NCBI RefSeq assembly: GCF_009846745.1
Contig: NZ_AQPF01000014.1
Span: 23,025-87,024, forward strand
DNA length: 64,000 nucleotides
Direction: 5' to 3'
Origin: Alloalcanivorax xiamenensis
GTDB taxonomy: Bacteria; Pseudomonadota; Gammaproteobacteria; Pseudomonadales; Alcanivoracaceae
Positions 17,696 to 26,261 of this stretch are shown here, piece by piece. Positions within the stretch are counted from its first letter, which is position 1. The number at the start of each line of letters is the position of its first letter. The position numbers were made by a program, and so were the translations under genes. Below the pieces are notes generated by a model. That model was given only the letters and a program-made list of their open reading frames with translations, searched no databases and was not told the origin of the DNA.

Positions 17696-19273
17696 CTAAA
17701 GACGGAAGAACCCCTCCGCTTTTTTTCCTTCCCGATACTCATCCCTGAGCAGCCGCTTGAGCAGCTTGCCGTTGGGCTCGCGCGGCAATGTATCGCGGAA
17801 TTCCAGCGTCCGTGGACACTTGATCGACGACAGCTTCTCGCGGCAGAAACTCAGCAGTTCCGTGGCCAGTTGCTCGGTGCTCGGCCTGTCCTCGCGGGAC
17901 TGAACAATGGCATGCACGGATTCCCCCATCTCCTCATTAGGGATACCGATGACCGCCACGTCAAATACGGCACGATGTCCCATCAGGGTGTTTTCCACTT
18001 CCTGCGGATAGATATTCACGCCACCGGAAATGATCATGTTGCTCTTACGGTCGGTGAGGTACAGGTAACCATCCTCATCCAGCCAGCCGATATCACCGAC
18101 ACAGGCCCAGCCCTTGTCATTGTGCGCCTCGGCGGTTTTGGAGGGATCCTTGTGGTATTCGAACGGATGGCCCCCGGAGAAGTAGATGGCGCCTTCCTCG
18201 CCAATAGGCTGCTCCTGACCGGTTTCCTCGTCGACGATATGCAGGGTGCCGTAGATCGCCTTGCCCACGGTGCCGGTGTGTTTCTTCCAGTCCTCGCTGT
18301 TGGTCATGGTCAGACCGGCGCCCTCGGTGCTGCCGTAGTACTCATAAATCACCGGGCCCCACCAGTCGATCATCGCCTGCTTGGTGGTCACCGGACAGGG
18401 CGCCGCCGCGTGCACCGCCATTTTCAGGCTGGAAACATCATAGCGATTACGCACTTCCTCGGGCAGGTGCAGCATGCGGTGGAACATGGTCGGCACCCAC
18501 TGGCTATGGGTGACCTTGTACTTCTGGATGTTTTCCAGTGCCCGCTCAGGATCGAACTTCTCCATGATCACCGCGGTGCCGCCGAGCACCAGCACGCCGC
18601 GGGTCCATTTCAGCGGCGCGGCGTGGTAATACGGCGCCGGAGACAGGTAGACCATGTCACCATTGCCGCCGAACGCCAGTTCAATTAACCCCGCAAGGGT
18701 TTCGGTGCTGCCCACCGGCAGGCCGCTGATTTCCGGTTTCACCCCCTTGGGGCGGCCGGTGGTGCCGGAAGAATAGAGCATGTCGCTGCCTTCCCGAGCG
18801 CCGGGCAGCGCCTCCGGAGATTGCGCTTCCATGGCCTGTTCCAGGGACTCACAGCCCGGTAGCGGCTCATCCAGCATGAATATCCTCGGTGCCAACGGCA
18901 GCTCACCGATGGCCTCAACCAGTTCCGGGGTGGCGGTTTGCGCACTGAGGATCACCACCCGGGCCTCGCAATCCTCGAGAATGTAGAGCACCTCTTCCGG
19001 TTTCAGCCGGGTGCTGACGAAGGTGTAATACAAACCGGCGTAATGGCCACCCCACTGGACCGCCGGGCACTCCAGGCGGTTTTCCAGTAAACAGGCAATA
19101 TGATCACCGTAATCCAGCCCTTCGTTCTGCAGCACCCGGGCCAAGCGGTTGGCGAAGGCGTCCAGTTCCGCGTAGCTCATGGTGTCACCAGTATCCGCCA
19201 GAATCACGGCGGGGTGATCGGGTTTTTCCTGTGCGTGCAGCCCCGGATGGCGCGGACGGGCTTCCGTGTTCAT
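17696..19273 (-). CDS. Acyl-CoA synthetase (AMP-forming)
   Basis: The enzyme activates a carboxylic acid to its CoA thioester via an acyl-adenylate. The 525 residues have the ANL-superfamily core motifs: P-loop YSSGTTGRPKGV near residue 168, YEYYGSTEG near 315, the GDIGWLDEDGYLYLTDR hinge near 395 and the C-terminal lysine motif PREPNGKLLKR. The N-terminal half (GHYAGLYYTFVSTRL) is close to the CaiC-like and fatty-acyl ligases. The ATG at 19273 follows AGGAG. A LysR gene lies 117 bp upstream on the same strand. The substrate, medium-chain or aromatic, cannot be fixed. Confidence 0.88.
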   Translation of the reverse strand: MNTEARPRHPGLHAQEKPDHPAVILADTGDTMSYAELDAFANRLARVLQNEGLDYGDHIACLLENRLECPAVQWGGHYAGLYYTFVSTRLKPEEVLYILEDCEARVVILSAQTATPELVEAIGELPLAPRIFMLDEPLPGCESLEQAMEAQSPEALPGAREGSDMLYSSGTTGRPKGVKPEISGLPVGSTETLAGLIELAFGGNGDMVYLSPAPYYHAAPLKWTRGVLVLGGTAVIMEKFDPERALENIQKYKVTHSQWVPTMFHRMLHLPEEVRNRYDVSSLKMAVHAAAPCPVTTKQAMIDWWGPVIYEYYGSTEGAGLTMTNSEDWKKHTGTVGKAIYGTLHIVDEETGQEQPIGEEGAIYFSGGHPFEYHKDPSKTAEAHNDKGWACVGDIGWLDEDGYLYLTDRKSNMIISGGVNIYPQEVENTLMGHRAVFDVAVIGIPNEEMGESVHAIVQSREDRPSTEQLATELLSFCREKLSSIKCPRTLEFRDTLPREPNGKLLKRLLRDEYREGKKAEGFFRL

Positions 19274-19390
19274 GAACCTCTCCTAGCATTGTTGTTTTTG
19301 GGATGTCGCCCGGCAGGCGTCGACCCTTGATGTTGCCTGGGAGAAGACGGTGGGTATTCGTCAGAACCGACTATTTTGTATGACCATTGG

Positions 19391-20290
19391 TTACACCGAC
19401 GCCAACGCCGGCCGCGACGGTTCATTCAGGTCCGGCAGCCATGGCCCCTCCATGAAGGCACGCAGCGGCTGACTCCAGGTCTCCTCCCCTGCCGTGGCGA
19501 TGGCGGTGGTGACCGCCGACAGCGCTTCCGGCAAGGCCACCGTGTGCAGCGGATAGCGATGACGGTACTGGCGCACCGTGGATTCCGGCAAAACCGCCAG
19601 CCCCATCCCCGCGCTGACACAGCCGAGAATGGCATCCAGGCTGCCCAGTTCATGGACCGGCGCCGGGGGCGCGCCCTGCTCCGCCAGCAGCACCGACACC
19701 GTCTGCCGGTAACCACAGCCCTGACGGAAGGATAAAAAGGACGTGCGAGACAACTCCGCCGCACACGGCACGCTCTCGAGCGGCCGGCCACTCACCAGTA
19801 CCAGCCGCTCACGGAACACCGGCCTCATGGCCAGGCCATCGCCGACGTTACCGGCAATCACGAACGCGGCATCCAGTCGCCCTTCGCGAAGTTCATCCAG
19901 CAAGCAGGCGGAAGGGCTGGTGCGCAGATTCAGCGATACCGCCGGCCAGCGCCGACTGAACGCGGGCAGCACCCGCGGCAAATGCACGGCGGCGGTGGTT
20001 TCCATGCTGCCCAGGCGCAATTCCCCTGTGGGTTCGCCACCGCCCTTGAAATGGTTGAGCGCCTCACTGTGCAAATCGCCGATGCGGCGAGCGTATCCCA
20101 GCAGCTGATGCCCCGCGGAAGTGAGCGCCACCGGATTGCGGCGCTCCAACACGCGCACGCCCAATTCGCTTTCCAGCTTCTTGATATGGGCGGTGACATT
20201 GGACTGCACCGTGTGCAGGCGCTCGGCGGCGGCACTGAAACTGCCGCTGTCCACCACGGCCTGAAAGATTTCCAGAGATCGAATCAGCAT
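19391..20290 (-). CDS. LysR-family transcriptional regulator
   Basis: The 299-residue protein has the winged HTH of LysR regulators at residues 1-60 (FQAVVDSGSFSAAAERLHTVQSNVTAHIKKLE) and a periplasmic-binding-protein-like effector domain from about 90. It acts as a DNA-binding activator or repressor responding to an unknown small molecule. The ATG at 20290 (MLIRSLEIF) is the conserved position and has AGGGA upstream; the frame opens at 20332 without a Shine-Dalgarno sequence. It is divergent from the LuxR gene at 20541 and upstream of the acyl-CoA ligase, so either could be its target. Confidence 0.88.
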   Translation of the reverse strand: MLIRSLEIFQAVVDSGSFSAAAERLHTVQSNVTAHIKKLESELGVRVLERRNPVALTSAGHQLLGYARRIGDLHSEALNHFKGGGEPTGELRLGSMETTAAVHLPRVLPAFSRRWPAVSLNLRTSPSACLLDELREGRLDAAFVIAGNVGDGLAMRPVFRERLVLVSGRPLESVPCAAELSRTSFLSFRQGCGYRQTVSVLLAEQGAPPAPVHELGSLDAILGCVSAGMGLAVLPESTVRQYRHRYPLHTVALPEALSAVTTAIATAGEETWSQPLRAFMEGPWLPDLNEPSRPALASV

Positions 20291-20540
20291 GGCGAAATCC
20301 CTATTTCCAATATTCTTCAAAGGTATCATCACAAATAATGATAATGCACGCTCTTCGAACTCTTCCGACTCCGCTCATCCATTCTTGGCCCCTGATCATG
20401 TGACGTCATTCACATTTAAAGCCCGGTCACCTATATTTCCCCTGAATCCATTCGCGCGGATAAGAAAGGTCGCGATCGGGACAGACCAACAATATCGCCC
20501 GTTTGGCGACCGAAGCGGGCATAACGGGGAAAACCGACAG

Positions 20541-21662
20541 ATGGACGCGTTGCTGGATTTCGTCGGGGAAATCTATGAAGCCTCTTATAACCCGGGGCAC
20601 TGGGATGATGTGGCGGCTGGCCTGTGCAAGCTCCTCAAGGCACGTTCCGGCGCCATCTTCCTGGACGATCACGAAGGCCGCATCCGGGGTATGATCGGCG
20701 CCCACGGGTTACCCAAACCGGTCAGGGCGGCCTACCGGTTTGGCATGTCCAAATACGATCACACGTTCCAGCTGCAACGCCGGGAGCCACTGGGCAAAGC
20801 CCGCCAATTGCTTCGGGCGGAGGACATCCGCACTGAGCATCCCTTCTATTACCGGTTGATCCTCAAGCCCTATGACATCGGCTTTCTGGCTGCCATGAAT
20901 GTCTATAACGACGAAGAATGGCACGTCGGCATCGGCTTGCACCGCTCTTTCCAGGCGGCACCCTTTTCCGATGACGACTGTCTGATCCTGCAACGGCTCT
21001 ACCCGCATTTCAAACGAGCGCTGCGCATTCATAAGGAGTTTCATCGACTGCGCAACCGCCAGCAGACACTCGAATCCGCTCTCGGGCGTTTCATGACCGG
21101 TCTCATCATTGTTGACCCGGACGGCAATGCCATTTACTGCAACCCCGTTGCCGAAGCCATCCTCTCGCGGCACCAGGCGTTGAGCATCAACGGCGATCGC
21201 CGGCTGCAGGCGCATTACCCGCAAGAAAATCAACGTCTGCGGACGTTACTGGCGCAGCTGGCCACAGCCGACCGGCAAGATATCAGCACTCATGATCAGG
21301 CCATTGGTCTCAACCATCCTGACCGGAAACATGCCCTGAATCTGATGCTCGCACCGCTGGCGGGCGCCATGACCGGCACCGTTCAAACCACCGGCGGCGT
21401 AGCATTGTACCTGTGCGATCCGGACACTTCCTTCCATCTGCCGGCCGAGGCATTGCGCTCCCTGTATGACATGACCCCCACCGAGGCCAGTGTCGCCATG
21501 GGGCTGGTCAACGGCCTGTCCACCATGCAGATCAGTGAACAGCATGGCGTCAGTTTGGAAACCATTCGCAGCCAGCTGAAAAGTATTTACCTGAAAATGG
21601 GTGTTAACAAGCAGCAGGATGTGATTCGCACTCTGTTATCCGGAGTCGTGCGGATCGGCTAG
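20541..21662 (+). CDS. LuxR-type HTH regulator, first of three in tandem
   Basis: The 373-residue protein has an N-terminal sensor-like region (MDALLDFVGEIYEASYNPGHWDDVAAGL), a PAS-like middle (near residues 180-290, TGLIIVDPDGNAIYCNPVAEAIL) and a C-terminal LuxR HTH (MTPTEASVAMGLVNGLSTMQISEQHGVSLETIRSQL). It resembles the next two genes in layout. The signal is unknown. The frame opens at 20289, but the ATG at 20541 has GGGGA ten bases upstream and starts the homologous region. The 250 bp between it and the LysR gene hold the divergent promoters. Confidence 0.82.
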   Translation: MDALLDFVGEIYEASYNPGHWDDVAAGLCKLLKARSGAIFLDDHEGRIRGMIGAHGLPKPVRAAYRFGMSKYDHTFQLQRREPLGKARQLLRAEDIRTEHPFYYRLILKPYDIGFLAAMNVYNDEEWHVGIGLHRSFQAAPFSDDDCLILQRLYPHFKRALRIHKEFHRLRNRQQTLESALGRFMTGLIIVDPDGNAIYCNPVAEAILSRHQALSINGDRRLQAHYPQENQRLRTLLAQLATADRQDISTHDQAIGLNHPDRKHALNLMLAPLAGAMTGTVQTTGGVALYLCDPDTSFHLPAEALRSLYDMTPTEASVAMGLVNGLSTMQISEQHGVSLETIRSQLKSIYLKMGVNKQQDVIRTLLSGVVRIG

Positions 21663-21677
21663 CCAGGAGCCAATACA

Positions 21678-22862
21678 GTGGATACGCAACACGTGACGAC
21701 GATGCCCGGAACTGACCGGGACACCAGCCTGCCTTTCCCTTCTCTGGACGGACAAACGCTTCAGGCGTACAACCAGCTGGTCGCCACCCTGTACAGCGGT
21801 TTGCATGACAACACCGGCTTTCAATCCTTCTTCAATGCCTTTCAACAACATTTCAAAGCCTTGCAGGGCGGAATTCTCGGGGTTACCTCCAATCCCCAGC
21901 GCATGGTGTACGGCTGGACCTTCGGCTACCCGGAAGGATTCGAGGAGTGGTATATCAACAGCGATCTTCCGGAAAAAGACGAGGCTCTGACCCGTTACAT
22001 ACAATTGCCACCGCGACAATTCGACTCCTTTTTGCGCGGCGATGACAGCCGCACCATCCTCGAAATCCTCGGCCCTGAAAGCCGCGCCTGGGCGGAAGCC
22101 GTTGGCATGGGGGACAGCGCCGGCATGCTGGTAACGCGGGAAAACGACACCAATGTGGTTTTCATGGCCAACCGCCACCAGGATTTCGGGCCTTATACCG
22201 ATGGCGAACTCCTGCAGATGAACCTGCTGGCCCCGCATATCGAAAATGCCGTTGCCCTGCACCTGAAGCTGTACCAATCAAACAGCGACAACGAAAACCT
22301 GGCCATGGCGCTCAACCATGTGAACAAACCTCTGATGGTGTTCAATGCGCTGGGCAGCATTGCCCAGGCCAATGACGCCGCCCGAAACCTGCTGACCCAT
22401 ACCGGCAATCTTTTCATTGGTGACGACCAGCGTCTGCACAGCAGTGACAAACGTCTGAGTCGCAAACTGCACGACGCCATCAGTACCAGCATTGTGCATT
22501 CCCACAAAGGCCATCTGGATACCCGCACCCTGTTTATTCGCAATGGGCCCGAGCGGCTTGCCATCTGCCTGACCCCACTGGTCGCGGAAAGTGTCGAGAA
22601 CAACGGTGTTCTCGCGGAGTTGTTCAGTTTCGATACAGAGCTGGTGCCCGATCTGCAACGAATGCAAACGCTGTTTCAATGCACCCCGGCGGAAGCCGCC
22701 GTGGCGGCGGCATTGATCCAGGGCCAGGGCGCCGGCGCCATCGCCGAAGAAAAACAAATATCCGTCCACACCGCCCGCCAGCATATCAAGAACCTGCTGG
22801 CCAAAAACGGCTATCGTAAACAGACCGAGCTGGTGGCCATGCTGGTGCGGGCGCTGGGATAA
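21678..22862 (+). CDS. LuxR-type HTH regulator, second of three
   Basis: This 394-residue paralogue of the preceding gene has the same order: N-terminal region (YNQLVATLYSGLHDNTGFQSFF), a PAS-like segment around MVFNALGSIAQANDAARNLL (near residue 220) and a C-terminal HTH (CTPAEAAVAAALIQGQGAGAIAEEKQISVHTARQHIKNL). The GTG start at 21678 follows CCAGGAG and lies 15 bp after the previous stop, so the two are probably co-transcribed. Ligand and targets are unknown. Confidence 0.82.
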   Translation: MDTQHVTTMPGTDRDTSLPFPSLDGQTLQAYNQLVATLYSGLHDNTGFQSFFNAFQQHFKALQGGILGVTSNPQRMVYGWTFGYPEGFEEWYINSDLPEKDEALTRYIQLPPRQFDSFLRGDDSRTILEILGPESRAWAEAVGMGDSAGMLVTRENDTNVVFMANRHQDFGPYTDGELLQMNLLAPHIENAVALHLKLYQSNSDNENLAMALNHVNKPLMVFNALGSIAQANDAARNLLTHTGNLFIGDDQRLHSSDKRLSRKLHDAISTSIVHSHKGHLDTRTLFIRNGPERLAICLTPLVAESVENNGVLAELFSFDTELVPDLQRMQTLFQCTPAEAAVAAALIQGQGAGAIAEEKQISVHTARQHIKNLLAKNGYRKQTELVAMLVRALG

Positions 22863-22893
22863 AAATACACACCAACCAGAAAACAAGACAATA

Positions 22894-22933
22894 TCATCCC
22901 GCGCACTGTCATCGCGAACCGGACCCGGGATGA
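22894..22933. repeat. CCCGGGATGAC-type inverted repeat, copy 1
   Basis: Arms TCATCCCG (22894-22901) and CGGGATGA (22926-22933) flank 24 bases. The CCCGGGATGAC half (22924-22934) recurs at 23907-23917, on the other side of the third LuxR gene. Confidence 0.5.
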
Positions 22934-22981
22934 CAGAGCTGAATTTGTGTAGGGGATGTCCCAATAACAACCAGGAAAACC

Positions 22982-23809
22982 ATGGCACCAGTACTACAGA
23001 ATGAGCCTGATCTGCTTCAAACACTGTACCGCTCTCTGACTCACCAGGAAGGCTTTCACGCCTTTCTGGAAAAACTGACTGGCGCCATCAACGGCTGTGC
23101 CGCCCAGCTATTGGTGATTCACCGTCAGCCCCCGCGCATGGAACATCTTTGGTATCACGGCCTGTCGGAAGAGTTCCTTGACTGGTATCTGGAAAACAAC
23201 ATGATCGCCCAGGATGTGGTGAGCAATCAGGCAATCAAACAGGCACCAGGGCTCTTCCAGTCAGCCCTGCCGCTGCTGCCGGATTTTCAACCCGACGCGG
23301 ATTACTCCAAATGGGAGAACGAGCAAGACATGCTGGACTCCGCCTGGCTGGTGGTTGACAGCACCCGCACCCACACCTTTGTCCTGACCATTCAGCGCAC
23401 AGTGAGCCAGGGACCTTATCAGCGGGCGGAACTGAGAGCCCTGAACCGGCTGGTTCCTCATATCCGCCACACAGTGCAGCTATATCGGCAACTGGAAACC
23501 CGCAGCAAGGCAGCGTCATCCCTGTCAGCGGTCATTGATGTTCTCCCCGATGCCACCTTTGTACTCGACAGCCTGGCCACCGTACTGTACTCCAACAAGG
23601 CCGCCCGCGCTTTGATCAACCGAGAGCGCTGCCTTAGCATCCGCGACGAACGCTTCAACTTTGCCGAAAAGGACGTGCAGACCATCGCCAGGCAACTGGG
23701 CCGCGGGGTCTCCACCGTACGCACACAGATCAAACATATCTTCCAGAGAACCGGCTGCTCCCGGCAGGGGGAACTGATCAGCCGGATTCTGGCGGCGTTA
23801 TTGCGTTAA
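22982..23809 (+). CDS. LuxR-type regulator, third of three, internally shortened
   Basis: This 275-residue paralogue matches its neighbours in the N-terminal region (EPDLLQTLYRSLTHQEGFHAFL), the PAS-like segment (AVIDVLPDATFVLDSLATVLYSNKAARAL) and the DNA-recognition end (RQLGRGVSTVRTQIKHIFQRTGCSRQGELI). About 100 residues are missing between them. The text passes from LSIRDERFNFAEKD directly to VQTIARQ (near 23665-23680), removing the end of the PAS-like part and the first HTH helices (TPAEAxVA). The frame is kept. It may be a non-functional relic or an altered regulator. Repeats sharing CCCGGGATGAC flank it. Confidence 0.7.
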   Translation: MAPVLQNEPDLLQTLYRSLTHQEGFHAFLEKLTGAINGCAAQLLVIHRQPPRMEHLWYHGLSEEFLDWYLENNMIAQDVVSNQAIKQAPGLFQSALPLLPDFQPDADYSKWENEQDMLDSAWLVVDSTRTHTFVLTIQRTVSQGPYQRAELRALNRLVPHIRHTVQLYRQLETRSKAASSLSAVIDVLPDATFVLDSLATVLYSNKAARALINRERCLSIRDERFNFAEKDVQTIARQLGRGVSTVRTQIKHIFQRTGCSRQGELISRILAALLR

Positions 23810-23893
23810 CACTTCCCTTCGTCACTCCAGACTTGCCCCGGAGCCTCTCTTAAACCATCGCAGACGTTCCAAACACTCTGCCAACGGCGTGAG

Positions 23894-23917
23894 ATCCCGG
23901 GGCGAGCCCGGGATGAC
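23894..23917. repeat. CCCGGGATGAC-type inverted repeat, copy 2
   Basis: Arms ATCCCGGG (23894-23901) and CCCGGGAT (23907-23914) flank GGCGA/GCGAG-type loop bases. It shares the CCCGGGATGAC end with the element at 22894-22933 and may also serve as a terminator. Confidence 0.5.
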
Positions 23918-23935
23918 GGTGGGTTATTGGCTTCC

Positions 23936-26008
23936 TTAGTCTGCCGTAAAGTTCAGGGTGTAATGGCAAACACTTTCTTCGCTGTTGAGATCCCACGTCC
24001 AGGTTTCGGTGACATCAATCGAGCCTGTGATCTTGGGGGATTCGCCTGGGTTATAGGTTGCATTCCAGTCAAACTCCACTTCGGCCCACTGGGTAACGCA
24101 GTCGCCAACACCATTGCACCCTTGGTAAATCACTTCCTTTGGGTCCGCGCCGCTGGTGGAAATAGAACGATCAGCCTTGTCGTAGCTCCCTGCGCTTTCA
24201 CCATCGATAGTGAAATTTCCACTGTCAGCATAAAGGCGCCATGTTTCACCAAAGCTCTCGGAATCACCAATCTGACCATCAATATGGCACTGCATAATGG
24301 CCCGGTTGGTGGGGTCATTTTCCGGGTCGTGGTAGTAAGTCAGCTCTTCACCTGGTGTATAGGCTGACAGTGTCTCGGTAATTGTCAGGTTCAGCGTGGT
24401 GGTGCTATTGGAAGGAGCCGGATCAATACCATCCTCAATCCCGTCATCATCCGAATCAGGGTCAAAATCGTTCGGATCCTGAGCGTTGGCCAGGCCGTCA
24501 CCATCGATGTCGTCATCGGCCACATCCCCTACGCCATCATTGTCAAAATCTTCCTGGCCCGGGTTCGGGTCATTGGGCGCGTTATCCAGGTCATCGATCA
24601 CGCCGTCCTCATCGGTATCCTGCTCACAGGCATCCCCCGTGCCATTGCTGTTGTCGTCGATCTGACTGGCATTGGGGGTCAGGCGGCAGTTGTCTGAGGT
24701 GTCGGCAACACCGTCCCCATCATCGTCGCTGTCACACACATCACCCTGGCCATCGCTGTCGGTGTCCAACTGACTGGCATTGGGGATTGCCGGGCAATTA
24801 TCTTCGGCGTCCACAATGCCATCGTTGTCGGCGTCCAGGTCACAGGCATTTCCGATACCATCGTTATCGCCATCTTCCTGGTTGAAATTCGGCGTTTCCA
24901 GGCAGTTGTCTTCATGGTCCAGGATTTCATCGTTGTCCCTGTCCTGGTCACAGGCATCGCCTGTACCATCGGCATCCTCATCCGCCTGGTCCGGATTGGC
25001 GACGGAAGGACAGTTGTCCGCGCTGTCAAGGTGGCCATCCAGATCGCTATCCACTTCCAGATCCGGGTTTTCCACGGTTTCATCCAGATCCTCGGGAGGA
25101 TTCACCTCTACTCCGGTTTGTTCTGTTTCTGATGCCAGCAAATCTTCCAGGTCACTGATAAAAGTATCGGTACCAGGCACCTTAACCATGCTCAGGTCCT
25201 GGCTCAGATCATCCACCACGTTGGTACCGGAAAACCCGGAGATGGCGACACCACCCGCCTCCCCATCCACAACACCATCACTGACGTCCTCCGCCAACAT
25301 GGCGATGACCGCATCGGAGGACGCCGGCGTACTTGTTCTACTTCCAATTCCCGTGGCAACCGCGACCAAGGCCTCATTCGCCATGCGGTATTTCACGACA
25401 GAGGAATAATCCGCTTCCTCCATACCCGATACATAAAGAGGGGGTGTTTCAAACAGATTCAGAGTAGGGTCGATACCAAATCCCAGCGCCGTGGCGACTT
25501 GCGCCTGAGCGGCAACCAGTTCGCTATCGAAGTTTTCCGTAGTGAGCTCTTTCTCGCTCAGAAGCTCAACCACCATGGTAGTCATCGGTGTGGCATAAAC
25601 CGGCTGATTTCCGCTTAATTGCGATTGAGTCACTATTGTTTTCAGTGTCTGCATGGCGGCACTGCCGTCATCGGTGGACAGGTCCGTGGTTTCGCCGTCA
25701 ACGGTGATCACCAGAAGAAAAGGAGCCTCCACTGGTTTCAGTGTCAAACCGTCGATGGCCGCCTGCTGACTGGTGCGCGTTTCGCCGACGCTGGCGCCCT
25801 GTAAATTTCCCACGGCCACATCAATTCGATAGGCCATGACAGGCGCATTGGCCAGCGGCCCCTTCACCGCAGCCCCGGACATTTTCATCCCTGAGCCCCC
25901 GGTATCACTGGCCGGCGGATTGCTGCTTCCCCCACCACCACAGGCGGACAGTACCGCCGCAACCCCCATCGCCAACGCACTCCGTATGAACCAGCTCTTT
26001 GTCATCAT
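23936..26008 (-). CDS. Large lipoprotein with thrombospondin type 3 calcium-binding repeats
   Basis: The 690-residue protein starts with a lipoprotein signal (lipobox LSAC, Cys near residue 22) and a GGGGSS linker, so it is probably anchored in the outer membrane. Residues about 40-290 show no family I recognise. Residues about 310-535 are a run of Asp/Asn-rich repeats such as DSDLDGHLDSADNCPSVANPDQADEDADGTGDACD, the thrombospondin type 3 pattern that binds calcium. The C-terminal 150 residues are a separate domain with several cysteines. It is a surface or adhesion candidate. Two tandem ATGs (26008, 26005) follow GAGGG. No co-transcribed neighbour is seen. Confidence 0.8.
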   Translation of the reverse strand: MMTKSWFIRSALAMGVAAVLSACGGGGSSNPPASDTGGSGMKMSGAAVKGPLANAPVMAYRIDVAVGNLQGASVGETRTSQQAAIDGLTLKPVEAPFLLVITVDGETTDLSTDDGSAAMQTLKTIVTQSQLSGNQPVYATPMTTMVVELLSEKELTTENFDSELVAAQAQVATALGFGIDPTLNLFETPPLYVSGMEEADYSSVVKYRMANEALVAVATGIGSRTSTPASSDAVIAMLAEDVSDGVVDGEAGGVAISGFSGTNVVDDLSQDLSMVKVPGTDTFISDLEDLLASETEQTGVEVNPPEDLDETVENPDLEVDSDLDGHLDSADNCPSVANPDQADEDADGTGDACDQDRDNDEILDHEDNCLETPNFNQEDGDNDGIGNACDLDADNDGIVDAEDNCPAIPNASQLDTDSDGQGDVCDSDDDGDGVADTSDNCRLTPNASQIDDNSNGTGDACEQDTDEDGVIDDLDNAPNDPNPGQEDFDNDGVGDVADDDIDGDGLANAQDPNDFDPDSDDDGIEDGIDPAPSNSTTTLNLTITETLSAYTPGEELTYYHDPENDPTNRAIMQCHIDGQIGDSESFGETWRLYADSGNFTIDGESAGSYDKADRSISTSGADPKEVIYQGCNGVGDCVTQWAEVEFDWNATYNPGESPKITGSIDVTETWTWDLNSEESVCHYTLNFTAD

Positions 26009-26225
26009 TCCCCGTCCCTCATTCTAGTTCCACCAATGGCAGCGTTTATCGCCTTGTCCTCCATTAGCCCAAAGCAAGGTAGCCATGCTGAAAAAAATCC
26101 ACATCCCCCAAATTGGGGATGGGTAAGTGCTAACGGGCAGATTTCGGACTGACAGGGTTCTTTAAAGAGAGGCGTTGGAAGTCAGTGCTTTCATGACCTG
26201 ACCGGGGGATCCCGAATAGAAAAAA

Positions 26226-26248
26226 CTTCCGGGGGGAGCCCCCGGAAG
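26226..26248 (-). terminator. Intrinsic terminator after the acyl-CoA ligase
   Basis: CTTCCGGGGG (26226-26235) pairs with CCCCCGGAAG (26239-26248) across a 3-base loop, 14 bp past the stop at 26262. On the minus strand TTTTTCTATT follows directly. This is a strong rho-independent terminator. Confidence 0.85.
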
Positions 26249-26261
26249 AACGCAGGGAAAA

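Noticed and set aside
24400..25080. Repeat-rich DNA within the lipoprotein gene as a possible satellite or array
   Set aside because: It encodes the Asp-rich thrombospondin type 3 repeats; the DNA units are diverged and in frame.
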